From Perkinsus marinus ATCC 50983 (Eukaryota > Perkinsozoa > Perkinsida > Perkinsidae), in NCBI RefSeq assembly GCF_000006405.1, contig NW_003213889.1, forward strand, positions 423,860 through 482,585: DNA of 58,726 nt, given 5' to 3'. Positions 24,463 through 35,220 of this stretch are shown one piece after another. How positions within the stretch are numbered: position 1 is the stretch's first letter; each line of letters opens with the position of its first letter. Under the pieces are notes generated by a model. The model saw only the letters and a list, made by a program, of their open reading frames with translations, made no database searches and was not told the DNA's origin. The position numbers and the translations under genes were made by a program.

Positions 24463-27400
24463 ATGAGCTTGTTATGCCACGTTAAGATCTTTCTCAGCAG
24501 CAACGACCGGGATGATATGCAAGAAAATACGAGCGACCTTACTTCTGGAGAAGTGTCGGACGAATTGTCAGATTCTAGCGATGGTGAGTTTAAACTTCGG
24601 AACTGGGTGTCAACCAGTGGATGACCCCTCATTTATTGAGGAGCATAACCTGATTCACGCAGATGCTTTGTTCGAAGTCCCTGTACGTCAGCAAGACCCA
24701 CCAGCGGAGAGCCAAAGTTCTTAGATGAGCCGTACGCCGCGTTTGAAGGGAGCCTGCATGCCGTGGTCGGAGAATATCTCATCGAAAACCCCCATTTCGA
24801 GCTATTGAAGTTCAGCCTAGGAGAGCTGAAAGGCCGAAAGACGTGCTACCTTGAATGCAAGCGAACAGTCCGGAGTCGATTCACCGACAAACCCCCTTCT
24901 GAGAAAGGCCGGCCAGATTGGCGGTGCTGGGAGGCTTTCACCTGCAAAATGAAGGAAGTGAAAGCCCATGAGGTTGATGGCTACACCTACTTCTATCCAC
25001 TCCGTGGTGTACAAGCAACGGCTACGGAATGGCGTCAGCATGCTCATTTCCCGGGAACCACTACGTGCAGGAGCAGAACCATACCGCCAGACCTTGTTGA
25101 CGACTGGGTGGCCTGGCACGCCAGGGACCCTGGGCAGACCAAGCAGAACCTGAAAGAGCGAAGCCTTCGCAAGAACGTAGAGGGCGGGTACTCATCTACT
25201 ACGATGGAGTTTATCACCAATGGGGGGCTCAAGAACTATGACGCATTCAAACAGCTGATGGTTTCTATAACGAAATCGAAGAGCTCGGGATTGAGCGTTC
25301 TCGATTTCTGCAGGCGGCTCGAAGCCATGTCCTTCACTACAGACAGATTGAGGAGCGAAGTAGCTGAAACAATGCGGAGCTTGGAAGCTGTGACCAATGG
25401 AACGCACAGTGAAGATGACCTTGTGAGGGCTCGCTTAGCTGATATATCCGTCGTGTTGGATAACATATTATGCGAACCTGGGTCCACACGTGGCAATCGG
25501 CGGGGAGTGAAAAAATTCTCGGCAGTTGTAACGAGTGCACGAATGCTCCGCAACCTAAAGGGCTGCCACACTATTGCCGTCGACGGTACGTTTAATCTTA
25601 CCTATGCCGATCTATGCATTGGGATGGTCTGTTCACTCCCCAAGGCTTCAACAGCACAACCGGTGGCCCTAATTATCATGAACAGGGAGTCTAGTACGTG
25701 TCTCGAGCATGGTCTGGGAGAGCTTACCAAAGCTGCTGCAGCGGTCGGATTGGATGAATGCACTCCATCTGAAGCGGTCATAGACGGTAGTGATGCTATC
25801 CATCGCGCTCTCACCCGACACTATGGTCCATCAACACTCAAGTTCACGAGCTGTTATTTCCACGTTATCAAGCGGGCCAAGGAGTGCAAAGGGCGGACAC
25901 GGCTGAGCGAGTCGTTATGGCGAGAAGTTAAGCGAGATCTTCAGCTTATGGGAGACTCTGTTAGTCGCGCCGAGTGGCTGAAGCTCCGAGACTTGTTTTT
26001 GAAGAAGTGGTCACAAGGTAAGCGATATATCTGATAGGAATCGCTTTAAGATTGGTTTCCTTGTAGTTTGTAGTATAATAATCCTTTAAAACTGAATTTT
26101 TGAATCTACTGCTCCGGATGCAGGAAGCAGTGCCTTTCTGCATCATTATATCCTAGGAAAGTCCGGAATTTCTCGGCAAGCTTTCTCAGGGCTAGTTCCA
26201 ATAAGTCTCAACAGGGATTTGAATTTCTGACTGCTTGAATTACATTAAAATGAGTGATTAAGTTTCGGACAGAAAGATCAGACGGGCTTGAAATTTTAGG
26301 CCGTCCGACCTCATTCGAGATTTAATCCCTACTTTCTAGATTTGAGTCAGCATCGATATTCGCGGAGCTAGTATGTCGATGGATGGGGAAATCTCAGATG
26401 ATAGCGCATTCCCTCGTGGTCCAGGTCGAAATTCTCCAGGAGTCCTGGAGCCGCCACCACTTATTGACTGATTTTCTGAGGAAGAATTTGTACTCATTCA
26501 TACTCTTCGCAACTATAATTCGGACTAGAGGCTGACTAAAGCCGTCAATTCTTATTTCTAGGCGAACAAGTACTGTACCTCGAGTCCAGCCCCTCAACGC
26601 TGTGTTTCATTTCAGTACGTCCACCCGAACTCACACAAGCGGAGCGGACTTCCGTTGACCGGTTCCTGTCCGATTTTGCTGGGTATCTCAATCCGTTGGC
26701 CTGGCGGAGCCACTGGGGTGCTTACAGCGAAGAAACAGAGGCGCCGCGTACGAACAATTCAGTGGAAAGGCTGAACAAAGAGTTGAAGAAAGTTCTTCTC
26801 CATTCCCGCCAGCGCCTTACCTTACTAGATCTTGCTGGCTTGTTGCAGGATTCGACGAGGTGGGCACTTATTTCTCAATATGGCCGTCGTGATGTTCGGG
26901 GCAAAGTGACTGACAAACTTGTTCAAGCTGCGGCACGCCACCACCTAAGAGCGGCTACTGTCAATTACCGAAAATGGAACGATCGAGATGCGATAGATGG
27001 CTCTTTTTCACCAAGAGTTATTCTAATTTTGAGGGACGTACATTCGAAGAGCTTTTGACGCATGCTGAGGAAGCCCATGATATAGAAGCTGTGCTCGGGG
27101 GAGAATACGATGATCTGGAGCAAGCGCGAAGGCTGAAGAAAGAGTACTCTGTAGTTCATAGCTTTCTTACTCCTACGAAAGCTGTCGATTATTGGTGTAC
27201 GTGCCGCCACTGGGCGCTTGATCAGTGCTGTAGTCATACCTTATGCGTGCAGCACTCGCAGGGGAAGGAGATACGTCCAGAAGTTTTGAAGCTTTGGGAT
27301 AGAGCCGAATGCTACTTCGATAGGCCGAAATTGCGTCGCCGAGCTGACGGGCGATTAGAAGATCAGGCGCTAGCTACCGACATCCGCTATGGCATTGGCG

Positions 27401-27651
27401 AGAAGGGAAAGAGAAAAAGGTCGTCTGAGATGCCTTCCGGCAGCCGTTCTGAGCCATCTAAGGAACATAAAAGCCAGCGGAGACAGCAGCAAGGTTCCGC
27501 TCCATCCGGTACCATCCCAATAAGGCGAGTGCGAAGACCTGACCCTTCAATTTTGGGTAGTTCAATGCAAGAGCTGGAGGAAGAAGAGACTATCGTAGCA
27601 GGTAGGATAAGCGGCAGTCTACTTGAGCGATATCACAATTCCCTATCCTGA
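24463..27651 (+). CDS. MULE-type transposase with SWIM zinc finger (right copy)
   Basis: Exons are 24463-24583 (ATG at 24463, or 24517), 24618-26017 and 26616-27651, with GT-AG introns of 34 and 598 nt. The first exon encodes an acidic SDELSDSSD stretch that splices to DDPSFIEEHN. A Cys/His/Trp-rich N-terminal segment (WRCWEAFTCKMKEV) could be a DNA-binding domain. Catalytic residues are Asp in AVDGTFNLTYADL (codon 25582), Asp in AVIDGSDAIHRAL (25783) with a CYFHVIKRAKE follow-up, and Glu in RTNNSVERLNKE (26764). The SWIM finger CTC-RHWALDQ-CCSH follows near 27200, then a basic, low-complexity tail. About 850 codons. Single missing bases near 24710 and 26950, relative to the left copy, shift the frame; they could be sequencing errors. 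The long second intron holds the small palindrome CTCCAGG-ACT-CCTGGAG. Confidence 0.8.
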
Positions 27652-29720
27652 GTCCTCTCTCAGCGAACACAAGCTGGTCCGCGTGTCGACTTAGAGTTGA
27701 AGATGGGGACGCTGGAGAACACTCGATCGTGAGGCTCGTCCGCTTGTCCGACCATTGCCGAAGAGTTGGGGTGATGATCAACTACCCATATCGTCTCCAG
27801 GTATATTCCGGATCTGGCGAGATAGCGAGTGCAACCAACACATCGGACGCAACTACTTCCGAATTGAGAGGTCCAATAACCATATGTAAAGCCAAAATGT
27901 CGTTGATGTCTACAGGTATCCCTGAATGCCAAACGGTTGGTAATACTGGGCGGTTACCAGAGGAGGAGCAACACTCAGGAAGCGGCAGAACTCTACCCTC
28001 AGGCGAAATTGGCCCGATACATGTATGTACAATGTTGCAATTAGAGTGAACATAACGCAACACTTTTCAGACCAAATCATCGCGGGATTCGTTACCTATT
28101 GCTCTGAGGAAACCTCGACGAAGAAGACGATTTGATTACAGACTATTCGGCGCAGACGGTATTCGTTGCTATACCGATGAACCCGAAAGTAGTGAAGGTG
28201 GTAGAGAAGTTCTCTCCGAGAGCAGGTGAAAGCCTGAGCAGAAGTGAAGAATCTTGCATGAAGACGGTATCTTCATCGTAGTATGAACGAATCGTGGTCT
28301 AGTCGATATCTACTCTGACTAGTAGTCACTGACTACCATGACTAATTTGATGAAACACAACCGTGCATTTGTCAACCAGTCCAGTAAGCCTATTTCTAAC
28401 GATCGAATGTTGCTGGGGTCTAGTTTCAATTTCGAAGCCAGTGATTGACTCTGGCATCGGGAGTATCATGGTCCATACTTCATGGGTATGACGAGCACTC
28501 TGAGTTTGTTTAACGCAAAAGATGCAGACTATCAGAGAAAGAATGATCCAGAGCGCTCAGTGCTAAACTTAGTACGCGTTAACACTGCACGCATCTACTG
28601 AAGCGGCTTCAGAATCTCTCAAGCTCAAAATTACAAAATGGAGCAGACTTGCGATAAACTTTGATAGGAAAGCAGCGCATATGAAAATATTTACCTACGC
28701 CGGCACATCTGAGTGTATACCCGTAATAAACTCTTTCGAGTTTCGGAAACTCAGTTTCCGCCTCACTCAGCGGGGACCGTCAGACCACTGGCATTTCAAC
28801 GTTGGGGCCTCCGGGATGTACATCCCATCTAACAGCCATGTGTAGCGACCAGTCTAGCGGGCCCCTCTGTGAGGAATTATGAGATAGAGAAGCTCTCTAA
28901 GAAAGCCACCAGGGATCGGGTCAGGGAGTTGCCGAAGGATGGCAGATGAGCTAATCCAACTCAGTTGGCGAGAAGAATCTTTCAGCGTGCACAGTGGGGG
29001 TTGGGCTACACAGTGCTATGCACTGCATTTCCATCCCATCGTCATCATCGTTTGTAAAGAATATCCAAAGCCATTAATTCAATTTCACATCATGTCAGGC
29101 ATAGTAGATACTTACTTGAATTTCGACTATTGAAAAGTATACTATTAACGTACTTCTTAGTGAGAAATATGTAGCAAGTATTTGATCTTGTTTCTGTTGT
29201 GGTTGACAGTGATTATTCATTAGAATTTTTTCAGAAGTGAGTCGAATGAATATAACAAGTTGGGGATGAGCTGAAAACTCTCCACTACAATGAATAGCAG
29301 TGATCCCTTGTTGTTATCACTCCCAGTCTCCAGCCTTTGCACTGCAAAGTTTGCAGCACTTTGCAGTCGCCATCCACATCAGCTATGAGGGTGTACCACA
29401 GCTGCAGGTGACGGGAGGACCCCAAGTAACTCGCGTAACGCTGAAGCAGCGTCAGGCGAGGCTTTCCTTTCAAAAACGTTCCAAAACTCAAGTTGCGCAG
29501 TTTGTGCAAAGTGCATGTAATTTTTCCGCAACGCCGCAGTTGGGAATTGAACCCCAGTGTCTATCCTTCGTGGACTATTCGAGTATAGGGTGTACGTGAT
29601 AGGGTCGTAAAGGGACCACAGTAAAAAAGCGGGCCGAAGGCCCGCTATTCTACTCTATAAATAACATTTTTCCGCGTGTGTGGACATTCAACCCCGATTG
29701 TGGGGACATTGGGCGCCGGT

Positions 29721-29733
29721 AGCAGCAAGCCAG
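29721..29733. repeat. Right copy of 13-bp direct repeat (candidate target-site duplication)
   Basis: AGCAGCAAGCCAG, identical to 6687-6699, immediately outside the right transposon end and 98 bp before the dyskerin ATG. Confidence 0.7.
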
Positions 29734-29831
29734 CGTGTGTGTGTTGCTAAAACATTGGATAATTCTGGTCGGCCTCACTACGACTCCTCCTCATTCTTAG
29801 TATATCTGCTGCTGCTGTTGTTGTCGGTAGT

Positions 29832-32009
29832 ATGGCTAAGACTAAGAAGGAAGCTCCTACTGCTGCTGTCGCCGCCTCTTCTACTGCGGAGGCCCAGAAA
29901 TCTACGGATTGCATGATAAAGCCTTCCAGCGTGAGCCCTCCGATCAACACCTCGGAGTGGCCCCTTCTGCTGAAGAACTACGACAGGCTTAACGTGCGCA
30001 CCGGACACTACACTCCTCTGCCCTTCGGCTGCTCCCCACTCAATCGGTAGGGTGGGAAGTCGGACTAGTCGTTGGTGACACGCCAGACTCCACTGAATAC
30101 TTCACTATTGGGCTCCTCATTACCGTCAATGGGGAGCAATAGACCCTAAGTGTGCTCCTCACAGCGTATGACGCATATTTACACGCTGTGATTCGTACGG
30201 GGATGTCCATAGCTATTCATGTGTTATCTTTCGGTGTAGTCCTCTCGACCAGCATTTGCTATACGGCGTATGCAACCTCGATAAGCCGGTTAACCCTTCC
30301 TCCCATGAGGTTGTTGCTTGGATTAAGCGCATCCTCAAGTGTGAGAAGACTGGCCATTCTGGCACTCTCGATCCTAAGGTAATTCCCCTCTATGTTTTAT
30401 CCGTCACTACTGCTCATTGTTAGGTCTCTGGCTGCCTCCTCGTATGCCTCAACCGTGCCACCCGTCTCGTGAAAGCCCAACAAGGCGCGGGGAAAGAGTA
30501 ATATACATCTAGGAGATTCCCTAGGGACCAATATTGTGTGTCAAGGTACGTCTGTGTGGTCCGCTTCCACGCTGACCCTGGTGGAGAGGCTGCTATCACT
30601 CGCGCCTTGGATCAGCTCACTGGTGCCCTTTTCCAGAGGCCCCCAGTCATTGCTGGTAGGACCTCGAGCGCACCATACGTGTATCATATCATCCTCATGC
30701 CTTAGCTGTGAAGCGTCAGCTCCGTATCCGTACCATCTACTGGTCCAAGCTGCTCGACTATGATGAGGAGAAGCACATGGCCGTCTTCCACGTCTCCTGT
30801 GAGGCCGGTGAGTCTTCTTAGTCGCCGAATATGCACTGTTAGTATACGTAACCAGGTACCTATATCCGAACCCTCTGTGTCCATATGGGCCTCCTCCTCG
30901 GTGTGGGTGCCCACATGCAGGAGCTGAGACGTGTGAGGTCTGGAAATCTCGGGGAGCAAGATCAGCTCGTCACCATGCATGACTTGCTCGATGCTCAGTA
31001 GCCACTCTTCCTCCTGGGACCTCCTATCATACCGATTGTATTAGGTATGTCTATGAGAGCACTAGATCCGAGGAGTACCTCAGACGTACTATCATGCCCC
31101 TTGGTGAGCAGCAGCCCCTATCCTCCTTGCGGAGTCCATTGATGAGCCCTTTCAGAGCGCATCCTCGTCTCCTATCCCCGTATCGTCCTCAAGGACTCTG
31201 CTGTCAACGCTGTCTGCTATGGTGCTAAGTTGATGGTTGTTGGTGTAAGCATATGCTCGGATCGGGTAGATCCTTCTTGACGTCTTTCCTCAGGTCCTCC
31301 GATTCGAGAATGGTATCGAGGTCGGCAAGGACGTAGTGTTGATGACCACGAAGGGAGAGGCGGTCGCCTTGGGCATCGCTCAGATGACCACGGCTGTCAT
31401 CGCTAGTGTTGACCATGGTAAGCACGATCGGCCCCATTGGTATGTCGAGGATGATTCTGTCTCGGTTAGGTTGTGTGGCAACTATCAAGCGTGTCATTAT
31501 GGAGCGCGACACTTATGATTCCCGTTGGGGTTATGGCCCGAGGGCCTCTGAGAAGAAGAAGCTCATCCTCAACGGCAAGTTGGATGAGAAGGGAAGGTGA
31601 GTGAAGACTCTGTGATGTTGTTTGAGGACTTGACATTGTCATAGACCCAACGAAAACACTCCTGAGTCCTGGTTGAAGCATGAGGGTATGATTCCTAAGC
31701 TTACCGGTGCCCCTGCTGAGGACAAGAAGGAGTCTCCCAAGGAGGAGTCTCCTGAGGAAGAGGAGGAGCCGGTGAAGAAAGGTGAGATAGCTTAGAGGTC
31801 GAATCGTCATTACTGCTCTTGGCCTTAGAAAAGAAGAAGCACCACAAGAAGCGTGCTGTAGAGGAAGTTGAGGAGGCCGAGGAGGCTGATGAGGAAGTGA
31901 GATAAACCCACCGGCTGAGAGTTTCAGTGTTCTGCTTCAGGCCGTCGAAAAGAAGAAGAAAAAGAAGAAGTCCAAGCATCATCATCACGACGACGAGGAT
32001 GAGGCATAA
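29832..32009 (+). CDS. CBF5: Dyskerin / Cbf5, H/ACA snoRNP pseudouridine synthase
   Basis: Thirteen exons: 29832-30046, 30240-30378, 30424-30497, 30546-30655, 30706-30807, 30856-30997, 31045-31103, 31156-31244, 31294-31417, 31470-31596, 31645-31781, 31829-31896 and 31941-32009. They sum to 1455 nt (484 aa). All introns are GT-AG and 44-52 nt long except the first (193 nt). Dyskerin-specific [20 protein letters not shown] precedes the TruB core [14 protein letters not shown] and the catalytic-Asp loop [10 protein letters not shown] (Asp near residue 116). [20 protein letters not shown] and the PUA domain ([18 protein letters not shown] to [13 protein letters not shown]) follow. A KKE/acidic tail ends in [13 protein letters not shown], typical of nucleolar proteins. 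It isomerises uridine in rRNA and other targets under H/ACA guide RNAs. The large transposon ends 98 bp upstream of the start codon. Confidence 0.95.
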
Positions 32010-32532
32010 CTCTTCCCTTTTTCATCCGACTTGACTGTCGTAACGTAAACTTCATCATCGTCGACTACTAATAAGAGCGTCCCCCCTTCACGTCATCACC
32101 GCGCCTTCTACAACATTTCCTACCACTACTACCCCAGCAGGATCATCATCATTATGAGTAATCGTTTCCGCAGCAGTCCTACCACTATCTCAAGTTGACG
32201 ACGCATTGGCATTGTTATATAGATTTACCAATATCGCTGGTTGTTGGGGAAGACAAGTGCCTGCTGATACAAAGTTTCTCTGATGATGGGCAAAACGCGC
32301 TGTCTTTGAGTTAGTCAGGGTGGTTAGAATCAATGACGACTGTCGACACTTCTACTAGTGATTCAGTAGTACTGAACGATTCGTACCATCTAGCTAGAAG
32401 TGCGAAGCTTCCTAATTAAAATTACGGTATTAGGAAGATGCCGAGGAATTGAGTGTATGAATGTGCGATTGGTCATTTGAGTACTTCATCGATGATTTCC
32501 AGACACTCAATATATAACGTAATAGACGATAC
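32010..32532. other. Convergent intergenic region between Cbf5 and PUS7-like genes
   Basis: 523 bp with no coding signal. The two genes face each other, so the interval should contain both 3' ends. No canonical hairpin or obvious structured RNA is seen. Confidence 0.6.
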
Positions 32533-34067
32533 TCATAAGAAACAGATATCGGGAAACATGCGCAGTAAATTGAGTTCAACTTTCCTTGGCCCTTCTTCCG
32601 ACTTGCATAGAATCTGGTCCCCGCAAACCTCTCGCATAGCAACATCAGCGTAGCTACCGCTATTGAGTGTAAATGAGACACGAAGGGCACCTCCATCGAC
32701 AGGATCAATGTACACACTACGGGCGTTGGAAACCAATGGTCTGAACTTCTCCTTTGGAGGAATTTCAGTCAAGTCACCAGCTTGATGGATGGTCGCTATT
32801 ATCGCTGAAGGGAAATTCCCGATGCTTGTTGGTAGCAGCGACTTGTCCAGGAGATTCAGAGGGAGAACAACTTGTGATAGGGTATATCTCCTGGCGTCCT
32901 CGGCGTTCTGCACGATGAAGGGTGTGTCAGCATCAGGAGGCATGATGAGATCGCCAGGGAGAACAGATCGGGAAAGGGTGACACGGCGAGAGGCGACACC
33001 ATTCCATATCCACCCCAGACCTGATGATATGTAACGTCTGAAAGAGAGAAGGCGATCATCTCCGAGCTGCCTGCAGCATCCGTGGGGGTTTACTCTGAGG
33101 CTTCGCATGCTAAGAATGCTTCCCTCCATGTTGCCCCGGCAGAGAGGCTCTGGAGAACCTCGGATGCCGCGTGGAACCTCTCAGGCAGTAGGGTGGCACA
33201 GACGACGTAATCTCCTCGAGAAAAACTGAAGTACACTCAGAAATAACATTCAGCACCGCGGATTCCCCCAATACGCATCAAAAGCCCTCGAGGCATCGTC
33301 GATGTTGCCGTAACCACGAGCGAAGAGAAAGCCAATTGCTTGACGGAAGTTGCCAGTGAGAGCGGCCAAACCAATAAGATGGTCGCGACAACGAGGATAA
33401 TCGAGAGCATGCAAGTCGAAGTAGTTCTGAGACAGGAAGTCCACGAGAGATTATTCACACACGGTGACGCTTACAACGAAGGGAAACTCCTTGTAGCTTG
33501 TTTGCTTAACTCCACTGTATCCTCGAATCGGAGGTTTTTCGGGTTCTGGCGGTGGTACGAATACACCCTAATGATTAACACCAGATTACGGTCAATGCAT
33601 CGCCATGGTTGGATAGTCGAACATATCCATCATTACAAGGCGCATTCATATTTTTTGCTCCGAGTTTTATATGTGACTCGCATACCAAACTCATAGCAAA
33701 AAACTGCTATTAGTTTACCCTTCATGAATGTCCGAATGCTCACTTTCTCAAAGGCTTTGGATATATCATATGCCCCCGCCTGAGGAGTCGTTTGGAATTC
33801 GTCTGAAAGCTGCGGGTCATCCCACATCGCAGGGCGTAGTGTTAGCTCGTAACGGTAGCCGTTGGAGAGCGAGGCGTCTATTGGAAAGCTCTGTACAGCG
33901 ACGTCGCCGATGTCGAAAGTGCCACCTCGGTTAGTAGAAGATCCTGAGGGGATAAACATGACCACTTTGACGAAGGGCTCTGAGGATGGTACTGGTGATG
34001 GCAGCCCTAGTAGAAGACCATCGCGGAAGGACATGTTGTATCCATTGCTCCAACGGTAAAGATACAA
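32533..34067 (-). CDS. PUS7/TruD-family tRNA pseudouridine synthase, 3' part
   Basis: The four 3' exons are 33567-33475, 33426-33257, 33225-33094 and 33037-32533 (900 nt, GT-AG introns of 48, 31 and 56 nt). They are joined in phase 0 through a 176-nt intron to an upstream exon ending at 33744. Read in order: GDVAVQSFPIDASLSNGYRY (TruD fold), FPFVNYFDLHALDY (the NYFG-QRF region, diverged), HLIGLAALTGNFRQAIGFLF, LPERFHAASEVLQSL, LGWIWNGVASRRV (the AYQSYIWN-vaSxR motif), VLPGDLIMPPDADTPFIVQN, DARRYTLSQVVLPL, and GSYADVAMREVC near the end. This order is that of PUS7/TruD. The N-terminal domain with the catalytic Asp (AGxKDKRA) was not found in clear frames upstream of 34067, so the 5' end is unresolved. 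It modifies U13 and other positions in tRNA and mRNA in related organisms. Confidence 0.75.
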
Positions 34068-35220
34068 CTTGAGTACACAAGGATGAACGGTGTGGGTTGT
34101 GAATCAGACCCCACTGAAGGGAGTCTGATCTAACATAGAAACAGCACTAGCCGGGCCTCTACGCGGTGGAGTTTATATCTCACGAATGCCCAGCTAAAGT
34201 CGTGAGGACTCCTTGTAAATCCATGCCAGCCCGCGAGACAGTGAAATGGACGTACTGCTGCACCCCAGTGGAGCCAGAAGACTAGAAGGCTACGTGAATA
34301 CACAGGAATAGAGTAATAGCTGATACCAATCTAGGGAAGAGTTGTCGAGGGTCTACTGCATCTGGAAGTGACAAGGAGTCTAGGAGCTTAACTGGCCTAC
34401 CACGGATCACATCGTGGATCTGAAATGAACACCCTTCGTGCAGACTAGAACACAAAGAGAGCTTACCGCATAATCCGGGCCACTGCAGAGTAGAAGGCGC
34501 GGGAGCAACTCTTCCGAGATGAGCCCACGCACCGCAGCTTCTCTGGACCACAACTGTACCTATCGTGGCACGACTACTATGAGAGCTCATCTGCATCAGC
34601 ACCATGGGAAGCAAAGGATGCCTTCTGAGCAGTGGCCCTGCTATGTTGAATCGTCTGTAGAGGGAGTGCTGCGAGGCCATTGGGCTACAGGAGGGATCTG
34701 CCACTGCTAACCCTCAACGATTTCAGAAAGTGTGGTATGATCTCTAATACGGGAGAAGGGAAGGCTGTGAGCATCATGGGGGCTTGCATGATGAATGTTG
34801 TCGCACATATAAAATCATCACATCAGCGTGTTCGGATAGGGAATGTTGTCCCCGCCATCCTAGCAACAGCTACTAGCATAGGTGTCGCCAAAATTGCCAG
34901 TAACCATGCAGTGCTTTGAAATGATGCACATGGTGCTCCTGGCGGGGTAAGGTCATGCCTTCATATTATGCACTCATCATTCAGCAGAAATATTTCGAGA
35001 AATTAGGATCAGAAAGGATGATAAGAATAACATATCGCATCAGTAGTGATCGAAAGGCTCCACCGCTGGGCCGTGCAATGACTTCTGCTGATCGATGATG
35101 ATGGCATCGACTACCTCAGTATTGCAGTAGTCCCTTCAGCCGGCTTTACTCACTGTACTCCGTAGAACACAACGATCAAGTACAGTAGACACGACCGTTG
35201 ATGAGCACTAGCCATGGTAA
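34068..35220. other. Unassigned interval, probable 5' exons of PUS7-like gene and a hairpin
   Basis: No family match found. ATCAGAC and GTCTGAT form an inverted repeat at about 34112-34135. A minus-strand hydrophobic stretch (AWLLAILATPMLVAVARMAG, near 34830-34910) might be a signal peptide or membrane segment of a small gene. Mixed-frame ORFs at 34282-34704 and 34519-34710 overlap on opposite strands and are not supported. Confidence 0.3.

Larger units (their letters stand above)
6700..29720. mobile_element. Inverted pair of MULE-like transposons carrying a PIF1-like helicase
   Basis: The left copy (6700 to about 18411 plus unseen sequence in the gap) and the right copy (unseen sequence plus 18512-29720) are reverse complements over ~11.2 kb. 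From the outer ends inwards, each copy has a terminal unit with hairpin, subterminal non-coding DNA, a MULE transposase gene, a PIF1-like helicase gene, a degenerate triplet-rich region and an inner region of unknown content. The inner end of the left copy, 18366-18411, repeats the outer terminal sequence (7109-7153) in inverted orientation, which is what terminal inverted repeats of a single element would show. A 13-bp direct repeat flanks the whole. I saw no capsid, integrase, polymerase B or Rep/HUH gene. The near-identity means either a very recent event, ongoing conversion, or an assembly effect. Confidence 0.75.
18512..29723. repeat. Right arm of 11.2-kb inverted repeat
   Basis: This is the reverse complement of 6887-18089. 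The outer end stops nine bases into a second 188-bp unit, at the 13-bp flanking repeat. The interval 27652-29300 is subterminal and holds a 106-codon ORF (27729-28049, plus) and a 64-codon ORF (28939-29133, plus), neither with a recognisable domain. The inner interval 18512-19920 mirrors 16681-18089. Confidence 0.9.

Noticed and set aside
6700-29720. Helitron or Polinton identity for the large element
   Set aside because: The helicase suggests a Helitron, but no Rep/HUH motif is seen and the ends are inverted repeats with a likely target-site duplication. A Polinton would need polymerase B, integrase and capsid genes, none of which is visible.
34100-34140. Structured RNA gene at the ATCAGAC/GTCTGAT stem
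   Set aside because: The stem is short with a bulge and no match to U-snRNA, SRP or RNase P core motifs was seen.
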